NCBI GenBank assembly: GCA_034401795.1
Contig: CM067369.1
Coordinates: 188,502,742 to 188,566,741 of the forward strand
DNA length: 64,000 nucleotides
Direction of reading: 5' to 3'
Origin: Chaetoderma sp. LZ-2023a
Lineage: Eukaryota > Mollusca > Caudofoveata > Chaetodermatida > Chaetodermatidae
Shown piece after piece: positions 55,587-63,761 of the stretch. The translations under genes were made by a program, and so were the position numbers. How positions within the stretch are numbered: position 1 is the first letter of the stretch; the number at the start of each line of letters is the position of its first letter. The notes below the pieces were generated by a model that searched no databases, was not told where the DNA came from, and saw only the letters and a list, made by a program, of their open reading frames with translations.

Positions 55587-55872
55587 CTAGAAAACAAAAA
55601 TCATATGTCAACAAAGACATCTAATATATCTTATTTTTGCTTACACCTGAAATGTGATCTAGAATAAAATATGGCCACCTGCAAACAATCTTGCAGCAAG
55701 CAGTTTTCAAAATGAATACAAATCATTGGTTGACCAAATCCTGCAGAAGCTGATTTTTAACACTCTGTCGTGTAATAGTTAGAACTAAGATAATTTGTTA
55801 TAAACAGTGCTGTAAATACAATATACTAATTGAAAAATGTACGTATCTAAACAGAGGGAACCACATCAGTTT

Positions 55873-56227
55873 AATGACCTTTCAAGTTTATCCATCCATC
55901 ATGAAGGATCTAGGATGACATCATAATCAATTACAGCAAGAATGGCTCGATTTAGTCCATCTTAAGTGCTTAATAGTCCGACACATTGTACGAATGGTAT
56001 GTCTTTACTATTTAATAAACATTCTGTCAAATATTTTGAAAATAATTTGACTGGGCACTGTTACTGCCTGTCAAATTATTCTTAAAATACTCAACAGCTA
56101 ATGTGTATAGTTTTCTGGAAATTGATAGTCAGGGCATTCGGGAACCGATCAATCCCAACATGGGCGAAGCATGGGTGGAGCTTAACTAGGGATGAGCGGG
56201 GAATAGCTAAAACTGGAACAGTCCATT
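55873..56227 (-). mobile_element. MITE family F1, full-length reverse copy
   Basis: AATGACCTTTCAAGTTTATC left end and GGAACAGTCCATT right end; GTCTTTACTATTTAATAAAC, a degraded hairpin (56,027-56,097), ACCGATCAATCCCAACATGG and GGAATAGCTAAAACTGGAAC. Confidence 0.75.
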
Positions 56228-56966
56228 ATTATGCGCTTGAGTTGCGACTTTGTCTAACACAGAGCCACTGTCTGTGAGGGTAGTTCAACAGCCATTGGTC
56301 CTTGTTCGGCCATGTTCTTTGAATGCCAGAAAATATGCCTGCTTATAAGGCACTTATGACTTTGCAGTCGTAGGTGCCAAGAGGTACATGTATTAGGATC
56401 GCAAAGAACGCCACAACATCAACTTGCTAAGTGCTTTGCGATCAGATCTTAAAAAACGTAACCTAGGACCACTAAAGATAAAACCTAAAGGAACTTATGA
56501 CACGTAGCGTAGACAAGATACAGTACAGAAGGTTGAAAACAAACTGATCGATGAAAAAAAATTACACTTCTTCAGATGAAGAACACAGTCACTCATCATC
56601 ATCATCATCATCCCATATACTTTATGACTCTTATAGCTCAAACTACATTCTCAATTTCTGATCAATAAACATATGCATGTTTTTCAACCTACATGTTGTG
56701 TGTGCTAAGTTCTGGGATAGATCCATGATTTCTGGATTCAATGAAAAAATGGCATTTTTCAAGCTCCCAGAACAGAAGTGGCCAAAGGAAACACTGGTCT
56801 GACGGTTCTCCCTATTAGAATTCTGAAATCTATGTGCTCCCAGATGGCATTCTCCTATATGTTTAAAGGTGAACATCGACCATCAATTAGTTGTTAAATT
56901 AATCCATTTTTAACAATTTAAAGCTTCTTTTTTTCAAAGAATGTGGATGGGGTTGGGGTCAGAGAA
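56228..56966. other. RMC1 intron upstream of exon 1, no gene
   Basis: Searched for further RMC1 exons without success. Contains (CAT)n at 56,594-56,613 and an unsupported 77-codon frame at 56,643-56,876. Confidence 0.45.
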
Positions 56967-57006
56967 TCAAAAAAGCATCCGCTTTTGTTTCTACGAGAAT
57001 TCTTAA

Positions 57007-57163
57007 TACTTACCAGATGTACTATTATGATAATGTCTATTATCTAGTCTAGCTCAAAATAAACAATTAAAACTCCGCACTCTCCTGGTCCTGCCCATAC
57101 TGTGTCCGGGAATACCATAGCCGCAGGTACCGAGTCAATTCCCAATCACAGTCAGATTCGTCT
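57007..57163. repeat. DIRS copy B inverted terminal repeat (coding 3' end)
   Basis: TACTTACCAGATGTACTATT ... GTCAGATTCGTCT. By eye identical to the complement of 63,588-63,744. Preceded by the 3' extension TCAAAAAAGCATCCGCTTTT. Confidence 0.93.
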
Positions 57164-57231
57164 TATATTTGCCTTGGCAAACTGCGAAAGCAGCTCAGCC
57201 TCACCTCAGCGGGGCGGCTGAGGCAGGGCCA

Positions 57232-57333
57232 TAGTACATCTGGTAAGTATTAAGAATTCTCGTAGAAACAAAAGCGGATGCTTTTTTGATTCTACTTCGA
57301 ATAATACTTACCAGATGTACTATTATGATAAAC
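57232..57333. repeat. DIRS copy B internal complementary region
   Basis: TAGTACATCTGGTAAGTATT ... GCGGATGCTTTTTT (complement of the coding-3' terminus at 56,967-57,020) joined through GA to TTCTACTTCGAATAATACTT ... (complement of the coding-5' terminus at 63,730-63,761). The join shows the sequence of the circle junction. Confidence 0.93.
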
Positions 57334-57939
57334 TCCGGATTTCGACAGCCAGGAAATGCCGGTGGGAGGAGGTGAGGCTCGAACCAGCACTCACCAACCA
57401 TCCAACAGAGAAGGTTGTGAAGAGACTAAAACCCTGGCATACGCTTGGGTTCTGCTATCTGACTCATAGAGTGCTAAACTTCCATGGTCTAGACCGCGCT
57501 CCCCCCCCTCTTTTGTCCGCACAAAACCAGAGGGATGTCCATGGGGATGCAACACCCACCAGACCCGTGTCAGCCCCAAGTCTCAGCTAGGGCAGTCCAG
57601 TAGAGTGCAAAGAAGCTACTACAACTTCAATCTTTGAAAAAAACTATCAGTATATCGATTAGATTTTCAAATTGGAATGAGTCTCATGTCTGTATGAGAG
57701 GATAAATATACTCTTGTACCAGACTATTCACTTACTCAGTCTGGTATTTCGACTGGAAGTAAACATATTTATAGTCACTTAATTAATGTAAACACTCACC
57801 ATTTTTGAGTGGTCGATCTGTTCTTGATCATCACAGGAGCTAGGCCCAATCCACGGTCGTACTCAGTCATGTGCATAGCGCTTGGTCAGTGTAGGCGGAA
57901 GACTTTTGTGATGTGTGCGAAGTAGTGGTCGGACGTGGC
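57334..57939. other. DIRS copy B 3' untranslated region
   Basis: Non-coding region between the recombinase stop and the internal complementary region; about 460 bp of it (57,500-57,950) is missing from copy A. Short frames within it are unsupported. Confidence 0.6.
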
Positions 57940-58965
57940 TTAGTTTAGGTTTGACAGATTGGCGACGGCTACTGGATTAAGTGTGCTGGAGATGTCGCGA
58001 AGGTAGAAATCAGTGAATGACGACTCGGCATGCCATTGTGCTACAGACATCACCTGCTCTAATGAGACACCCTTATAAAGGGCCGATGATGCTGCTAGTG
58101 CTCGGACCTCATGGGCATTCGCACGATCAATCTGCTTTCCTGTAGCGATCTTGTGCGACATCTGAATAGCGTCAACTATCCAACGAGAAATAGTATCTTT
58201 CGAAGCACGTAAATGGGGAGCTTTGAGACATAACCACAGAGATTTCGGGTCGTCTCTCCACTCAGAAGTACGTTTCTTATACATCTTCAGACATCTGACA
58301 GGACACCAAGCACAAGAATTTGGGTCATGTCTAGTTAAACTTGGCAAATTGATCGGCTGTCCTGGATATTTAAGTGACTGATTCTTTGCCAGGAAACAAA
58401 GACGTGGAAGTAATCTTAAACCTTCACCCGTGACGACAAAACGGTCTTGTTCGGCAGAAAGCGCATGAATCTCGCTTCTCCTTCTCGCCGACGCTGCTGC
58501 AACCAAGAAAACTGATTTAATAGTTAACAGTTTAATGTCAATAGATCTAATCGGTTCAAAGGGAGCATGCCCTAAAACCTGTAGAACAAGAGATAGATTC
58601 CATGATGGGATAGGAATTGGCTGTCTGGGTCGCAGATTGCTCATTCCTTTGATAACTTCATTCAAGGTGTCATTCTCCACTCCCTCAATGGTGAGACTAG
58701 GAATGACTGAAGCTAATGCAGACTTATATGCTGCTAGGGTAGAAGGTACAAGTTTGTCAACTTCGTATAAATGACAGATAAAATCTGCTACGTGTTGAAC
58801 AGATGCAGAAAAGGGATCAATATCTCTTCTCTCACACCACTGTGCAAATTTGTTGATTCTATAATTATATGTCTTTGTGGTTGAAACTCTTCTGGCTGAA
58901 GCAACAAACTTCGCTGCTTGCTCAGAAAAGCCATCCTCAATTGCACGCTGCTTGACAACATCCAT
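57940..58965 (-). CDS. DIRS copy B tyrosine recombinase
   Basis: Integrates the circular cDNA by site-specific recombination. From the ATG at 58,963-58,965 (MDVVKQRAIEDGFSEQ) it is 341 residues. An N-terminal SAM-like DNA-binding region (KTYNYRINKFAQWCERRDID) is followed by the catalytic domain. The tetrad is visible: Arg near 163 (ASARRRSEIHAL), H285-xx-R288 (NAHEVRAL), W311 and Tyr321 (SSFTDFYLRD). A CxxC pair (CAWCPVRC) lies near 218-225. The frame is open far upstream, back to the gag stop at 60,958, so the expressed form may be longer; the 341-residue version is the part with homology. Copy A carries a frameshift and a stop here. Confidence 0.93.
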   Translation of the reverse strand: MDVVKQRAIEDGFSEQAAKFVASARRVSTTKTYNYRINKFAQWCERRDIDPFSASVQHVADFICHLYEVDKLVPSTLAAYKSALASVIPSLTIEGVENDTLNEVIKGMSNLRPRQPIPIPSWNLSLVLQVLGHAPFEPIRSIDIKLLTIKSVFLVAAASARRRSEIHALSAEQDRFVVTGEGLRLLPRLCFLAKNQSLKYPGQPINLPSLTRHDPNSCAWCPVRCLKMYKKRTSEWRDDPKSLWLCLKAPHLRASKDTISRWIVDAIQMSHKIATGKQIDRANAHEVRALAASSALYKGVSLEQVMSVAQWHAESSFTDFYLRDISSTLNPVAVANLSNLN

Positions 58966-61151
58966 GCAGTCAATTTGAACATTTCTGGTCTGTCGTGAAG
59001 GTACAGACCCTTGTTCTGAGAGATTACATCTCTTGTGTCTGGAAGAGGGATTGGACTGCAGACCAGAAGGTCCAGCAGATCCGTAAACCATGATCGGCCT
59101 GGCCAATAAGGGGCGATCAGTAGTACTTGGCACATCCCCTCTCTTATCTTTGCCAGAACTTTCGGGATGAGAATTGTTGGAGGATACGCATACGCGTACA
59201 TTCCCTTCCAACTTATCGCCAGTGCGTCTACTGCTAGAGCTAACGGGTCCGGGATCGGTGACACGTAAGTGACCATCTTTGCGTTTTGATTCATCGCAAA
59301 TAGGTCGACATTTGGCTTGCCCCATTGTTTGAATAGAACCTCCGCTACCACTTGGTTGAGCTGCCATTCCGTCGGACGACAAACCGTCCTTCGACTGAGA
59401 GCATCCGCTAAGATGTTCAATCTTCCTGGAATGTGTGCTGCCCGAAGAATAATATTCCTCTCTTGGCACCACAGCAGAAGGTTCCAAACCATCATACACA
59501 ACTCTGGTGATCTCGTCCCGCCTTGGCGGTTCAAATAAGACACCACTGTTGAGTTGTCTGTCCTTACTAGGACAATCTTGTCTTGAATTAGACTCTCGAA
59601 CTTCTGCAGTGCAAATACCACCGCTAATAGCTCGAGCACATTGATATGTTTCTGCGCATTGGTCCGATCCCATTCCCCTGACACTGACTGATTGTCCAAT
59701 ACCGCTCCCCAACCTGTCAATGATGCATCCGTGAATATGGACATCTGAGGTTGAGGAGGTTGTAGAGGAACACCTCGCAGGAGATTCTGTTCCGATAACC
59801 ACCACTGAAGGTGGAATATCAATGGTTCTTTTACTGGTATTCTCAGAGATAACGGATCTGTTCTCTGTGACCAGAACGACATCAAATACATCTGAATCGG
59901 CCTGCGCCTGAGTGCCGCATATGGCACCACCTTCTCCAGAGATACTAGCAAACCCAGTATTCTGAGAAATTGACGCGCCGTCAGATAGGCTCCTAGAGAA
60001 ACCGACTCCAACACTGCAATCAGGCTTCTGACTCTGCTCTCCGCCGGAAAAGCTACGCCGTCCCTGAGATTGAAAAAGATTCCCAGATAAACAAACTCCT
60101 GGGATGGAGTCAGTTCTGATTTCTCTAGATTCACAATCCATCCTAGCTTCTTTAACAAGTCTAGGACTACTATCAGATTGCTGCGCAGAGTGACTGGATT
60201 CCCCGCCTTTAGCAGCCAGTCGTCTATGTAAGTGTGAACAGCTATGTTTCTCCTGCGAAGTAAAGAAGTCATGGCGAGAACCACCTTGGTGAAGACCCTC
60301 GGAGCCGTGGTCAGGCCGAAGGGAAGAGCATTGAATTCCCAAACATTGTCTTGGAATGCAAATCGCAGGTACTTCTGAAAAGGAATTGACATTGGAATAT
60401 GAAAATAAGCATCCTTCAGATCTATCGATACCGCCCACATGCCTTTCCTCAGCCCTGTCATTACCGCTGCTACCGTCTCCATCTGAAATCTGGGAGAAAG
60501 AATAAATTTGTTCAACGGTTTGAGATTGAGAATTGGTCTCCACCCTCCGGTACGCTTCGGAACTAGGAACATGATCGAATAGAAGCCCAGCGATGACTGA
60601 TCGGTGACTAGGTGAATCGCATTCTTCTGACGAAGCGATTCTATCTCTGACTGAATGGCGACTAGACGGTCTAATTCCCTTGGAATAGGAGTCCATATTG
60701 GAGTCGAGGTTAACGGAACTAACGATTGATGGATGAGCCAGTCCGGATCGTAGCCGTTTCTTATCCACTGACAGACTAAACAGTCGCGCACGACCTGTTC
60801 CCATTGGTTTAGGAATAGCCGAAGTCTGCCTCCGACGGAAGGAATCTGCACACAGTTGTCGGTCGAGATTAGCCGACAAGACGCTAAATCGTTTGGGTGA
60901 AGATTCTCGACTCCATTTGTTTCCAAAGCCGCCGGTATTGGTTCCGCCGGAAACCCGTCAGGAACGAGCCCCACGGCCGCCCCGCGGCTTCTTGTGGTAT
61001 GACGGTCCGGAACCGCCGCCACGGCTATCCTTACGGTAGCCGCCTCGGCCCGAACCGCCACCCTTCCTGTCGTCCTCATACGGCCTCTTACTAGAGGGCT
61101 TGTATGCGGACGAACGGCCAGGCCCTTGTGCTCCGGATGGCCTATGGGCAT
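58788..61151 (-). CDS. DIRS copy B reverse transcriptase / RNase H / methyltransferase-like polyprotein
   Basis: Copies element RNA into DNA. The frame is open from 61,295, overlapping gag by ~340 bp; the first ATG is at 61,149-61,151 (MPIGHPEHKG). RT motifs: A SIDLKDAYFHI, B FNALPFGLTTAPRVFTK, C YIDD (60,220-60,231). RNase H: FTDASLTGWGA, ELLAV, VRTDNSTVVSYLNR, AHIPGRLNILADALS. The C-terminal tail PNVDLFAMNQNAKMV ... SISWKGMYAYAYPPTI-type segment (here AISWKGMYAYAYPP) and IAPYWPGRSWFTDLLDLL corresponds to the DAM-like N6-methyltransferase domain of DIRS1-type elements; its activity is unproven. The last ~180 bp overlap the recombinase frame. How it is translated after gag (frameshift or reinitiation) is not evident. 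Confidence 0.94.
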   Translation of the reverse strand: MPIGHPEHKGLAVRPHTSPLVRGRMRTTGRVAVRAEAATVRIAVAAVPDRHTTRSRGAAVGLVPDGFPAEPIPAALETNGVENLHPNDLASCRLISTDNCVQIPSVGGRLRLFLNQWEQVVRDCLVCQWIRNGYDPDWLIHQSLVPLTSTPIWTPIPRELDRLVAIQSEIESLRQKNAIHLVTDQSSLGFYSIMFLVPKRTGGWRPILNLKPLNKFILSPRFQMETVAAVMTGLRKGMWAVSIDLKDAYFHIPMSIPFQKYLRFAFQDNVWEFNALPFGLTTAPRVFTKVVLAMTSLLRRRNIAVHTYIDDWLLKAGNPVTLRSNLIVVLDLLKKLGWIVNLEKSELTPSQEFVYLGIFFNLRDGVAFPAESRVRSLIAVLESVSLGAYLTARQFLRILGLLVSLEKVVPYAALRRRPIQMYLMSFWSQRTDPLSLRIPVKEPLIFHLQWWLSEQNLLRGVPLQPPQPQMSIFTDASLTGWGAVLDNQSVSGEWDRTNAQKHINVLELLAVVFALQKFESLIQDKIVLVRTDNSTVVSYLNRQGGTRSPELCMMVWNLLLWCQERNIILRAAHIPGRLNILADALSRRTVCRPTEWQLNQVVAEVLFKQWGKPNVDLFAMNQNAKMVTYVSPIPDPLALAVDALAISWKGMYAYAYPPTILIPKVLAKIREGMCQVLLIAPYWPGRSWFTDLLDLLVCSPIPLPDTRDVISQNKGLYLHDRPEMFKLTAWMLSSSVQLRMAFLSKQRSLLLQPEEFQPQRHIIIESTNLHSGVREEILIPFLHLFNT

Positions 61152-62997
61152 CACGGGCAGAAGGACGGAAGGGCGATCTAGGACGCTGTCTCTGCTGCTC
61201 CTGCCTATGCTGACGGTAGGACTGTTGCGGCTGAGTCCTCTTGGTCGACTTCCACGACTTGCCGACCACTTCTTGCTCCGCCACCATTGACGCAACCTTA
61301 GAGAGCGCTTGTCGTGCCGAGCCGCCGAACAAGCCTGGACCTATGAAAGGCGCAGAAGATAACGCAGCCCTCATCTCTGGTCCTGGTTCCACACAATCGA
61401 GAACCATTCTCCGTCGCTCTGCCAAAGTTCTCGTGATTACCCTGGCCAGGCAATCCTGAGACAGGCGCATGGTGTCCCGAACAACTCCGGGAGCAGCCTC
61501 TGGCACCTGTCCGCCTTCCGCCGTGCAGTCCAGCATACCCTGCAAGACGGTACACCCGTGCGACAGCGCAGCCATGGCTGCCCTAGCCGCATCCTCAATG
61601 AGCGTAAGCTCATTGAACGGGTCTTTGTTGGTCTGAGAAACCAAAGGACGTGACCGCCCCTTGGCCTTCCCAGCCAACGGCCTATTCAGCGCCTCACGTT
61701 CCGGAACGGAAAGCCGTGGAACCCTGGCGTACTGATGATAAGCCTGCTCCGGAAACCGGACCCTACTCCTTATCCCCTTCGGGGCCTTGGGCAACGCATA
61801 GTCTGGCTGAACCAGACGGTATGCCGCAACTTCCAACATGTCAGAAGTTTGCGTGTCCAGCGGGAGTGTAGGCATGGCAGAAGAGCCACTGGACAGAGCG
61901 CTAGCCGCACGCTCTGACATCCGTTCCATCGCCGGATCGCGCTGAGATCCTAGATCAGATGCCAACCCGAGACGATTGGTCATCCATCCAAGAACCTGCA
62001 CCCATTCAGCTTCGGTGCAGAAAGCGGAATCGTCCATCAAAGAACTCCCGTTTTCATCCTCCCTCTCTCCCTTAGATGAGAGGGCCACCGACGATCCTTG
62101 CTGAACGCTACGATACACGTCTCTGCCAGGACAGAGCGCATCCATAGCGCGACTACCAGCGGCACCAGTATCCAACGAATCGCCAGATACGGATTCGCCG
62201 CAGTCCATCGGCTCCAACACGGGATCCGGGACTCCGACGGCCTCAATTACGGCTGGCACTGTCACTCCGATAGGAGCCGCACCTAACGCCGCCGGGATAG
62301 CCGCAGGAACCGCAAACCACGGCTCCGCCGGCATATCCGGTTGCACAAATCGCGGATGAAAAATGCCCGACGGAACGTCGACATCACCATCCGCCTGGCA
62401 AACCCGTACAAATCCCGAGGGCGACCCCTGGGACGTACTAGGCATCGCCGTCATTGAAAGATCCGGCATGCCGGAATCTTCCCTCAGCAGCAAATCTTCC
62501 TCCTCTATCGTCGGCTCTTGAGCCAAGGACAGAGAAGGGGCAGGTGCATGACCCTCAGCAGAACTAGCCGGACCACCTAATGGTTGTCCTGCACCAGCTT
62601 GCCTCACCGGGACCGTGGACTGCAACGAGTCAAACATAGCCTTGAACTGGGCCGCCCATACGCCCAGTGCTGAATCCATCCTCTCATTCAGCCGACCTTC
62701 CAGTCCCAGCAACGAAACCTGCTGCAGCTTCACTGCCTTATCCTTCTCGATACGCTCCAGCCTCGCCCGTCGATCCTTGTCAAACTCCGCCACCAATTCC
62801 GACGACCACTTGACGCACACATCACAAGGGCTCCCGACCTTACACTTAGCGCACGCCACACAGTGATGACCCAGGTACTTCCGTTTCATGAACCTGTTGC
62901 ACTTGCGGCACAACGAGTCCGAGTTCTTCGGTTTCTGCGAACACAGAGAAGAATTAAAACGCTGCACATGACAACCAATGACGAGCAATACGCACAA
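60958..62997 (-). CDS. DIRS copy B gag-like protein
   Basis: Presumed nucleocapsid-type RNA-binding protein. The open frame is 679 codons from a TTG. The extreme N-terminus may not be translated, because TTCTTCTCTGTGTTCGCAG at 62,940-62,958 looks like a splice acceptor just before KPKNSDSLCRKCN. A zinc-binding cluster follows (C30, C33, H45, C46, C49, C52, C58, C61: CRKCN, HHCVACAKC, CDVC). The middle is Pro/Ala/acidic (PAPSLSLAQEP, EEEDLLLREDSGMPDLS) and of low complexity. The tail (about 590-679) is Arg/Gly/Ser-rich (GGGSGRGGYRKDSRGGG). Ends in TGA followed by CGG; the same frame is then open for about 1,005 codons into the recombinase. Confidence 0.88.
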   Translation of the reverse strand: MCVLLVIGCHVQRFNSSLCSQKPKNSDSLCRKCNRFMKRKYLGHHCVACAKCKVGSPCDVCVKWSSELVAEFDKDRRARLERIEKDKAVKLQQVSLLGLEGRLNERMDSALGVWAAQFKAMFDSLQSTVPVRQAGAGQPLGGPASSAEGHAPAPSLSLAQEPTIEEEDLLLREDSGMPDLSMTAMPSTSQGSPSGFVRVCQADGDVDVPSGIFHPRFVQPDMPAEPWFAVPAAIPAALGAAPIGVTVPAVIEAVGVPDPVLEPMDCGESVSGDSLDTGAAGSRAMDALCPGRDVYRSVQQGSSVALSSKGEREDENGSSLMDDSAFCTEAEWVQVLGWMTNRLGLASDLGSQRDPAMERMSERAASALSSGSSAMPTLPLDTQTSDMLEVAAYRLVQPDYALPKAPKGIRSRVRFPEQAYHQYARVPRLSVPEREALNRPLAGKAKGRSRPLVSQTNKDPFNELTLIEDAARAAMAALSHGCTVLQGMLDCTAEGGQVPEAAPGVVRDTMRLSQDCLARVITRTLAERRRMVLDCVEPGPEMRAALSSAPFIGPGLFGGSARQALSKVASMVAEQEVVGKSWKSTKRTQPQQSYRQHRQEQQRQRPRSPFRPSARDAHRPSGAQGPGRSSAYKPSSKRPYEDDRKGGGSGRGGYRKDSRGGGSGPSYHKKPRGGRGARS

Positions 62998-63255
62998 TAG
63001 ACTTGCTAGTTAAGATTTCTTAAACACATTAACTTTCTCTCAATTTAATGATAACAAGTCTTAGGCAGGAAATATTTGAAACTTTTTTGAGTGAAAATTT
63101 TTTTTTAAAAACACAACTCAGCCTTTAACTAACGTTAAATAACCAAGAATAACTCGCCGATCACTACAAACACCCTCGACAACTAAGCGAGAGCTAAAAT
63201 CGGCGACAACAGAGTGCCTGGATACACCAAGCCAAGAACGACATAATTCATGGGC

Positions 63256-63268
63256 GCCGCCATCTTGG
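63256..63268 (-). promoter_or_regulatory. YY1-type site in the DIRS leader
   Basis: GCCGCCATCTTGG reads CCAAGATGGCGGC on the coding strand, the YY1 consensus. Copy A keeps the same 13 bases at 28,269-28,281, and each copy has a weaker second word (ATCCATCTT) nearby. A comparable YY1 site lies in the leader of mammalian L1; function here is inferred. Confidence 0.5.
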
Positions 63269-63587
63269 CCAAGGACGCATCCATCTTAGAGGAACCGAGT
63301 CGCAAGAGAAAATTAACCGAGTACCCGAATTAAAACTAAAAGTTAACGGGTACAGAAGCGACTCCAACAATGGCTATCATTATAAAAAATGTGCCAATTT
63401 AAGGAAATTTCAAACAGTCATTATGGCACGAATGTATAAATTCTAGATTGATACAACCTGCCCCTGTGATGATTTCCCAAGTTCCTCCATGAAGCCAGCG
63501 ATGGTTTCTCGAAAAAACACGCTAAACTAGCTTAATTCCAATTAATATAGAGAGCACAAAACACGCGACTTTCAATAAGCGCAAAAT

Positions 63588-63744
63588 AGACGAATCTGAC
63601 TGTGATTGGGAATTGACTCGGTACCTGCGGCTATGGTATTCCCGGACACAGTATGGGCAGGACCAGGAGAGTGCGGAGTTTTAATTGTTTATTTTGAGCT
63701 AGACTAGATAATAGACATTATCATAATAGTACATCTGGTAAGTA
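63588..63744. repeat. DIRS copy B inverted terminal repeat (coding 5' end)
   Basis: AGACGAATCTGACTGTGATT ... CTGGTAAGTA; inverted partner of 57,007-57,163. Followed by TTATTCGAAGTAGAA to the border at about 63,761. Confidence 0.93.
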
Positions 63745-63761
63745 TTATTCGAAGTAGAAAT

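Larger units (their letters stand above)
56967..63761 (-). mobile_element. DIRS-like tyrosine-recombinase retrotransposon, copy B (complete, ~6.8 kb)
   Basis: Coding on the minus strand. Order from the coding 5' end: inverted terminal repeat, leader, gag, RT/RNase H/methyltransferase-like frame, recombinase, internal complementary region, inverted terminal repeat. The two terminal repeats are identical over about 157 bp, and no frameshift or internal stop breaks the three coding frames, so the copy is young and possibly active. Inverted (not split direct) repeats and the methyltransferase-like tail place it in the DIRS1-type group rather than PAT or Ngaro. Flanks GAAT (left) and ATG (right) show no target duplication. 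It lies in an RMC1 intron, in sense orientation. Confidence 0.95.

Noticed and set aside
56643-56876. 77-codon frame considered as an upstream RMC1 exon
   Set aside because: No similarity to the expected propeller segment and no suitable splice sites.
57315-57590. Plus-strand frame at the DIRS 3' end (MYYYDKLRISTARK...), also present in copy A at 23,655
   Set aside because: Lies over the internal complementary region and 3' UTR on the non-coding strand, truncated differently in copy A; no recognised domain.
61241-61871. Several 60-85-codon plus-strand frames opposite DIRS gag
   Set aside because: Antisense shadows of a GC-rich coding region.
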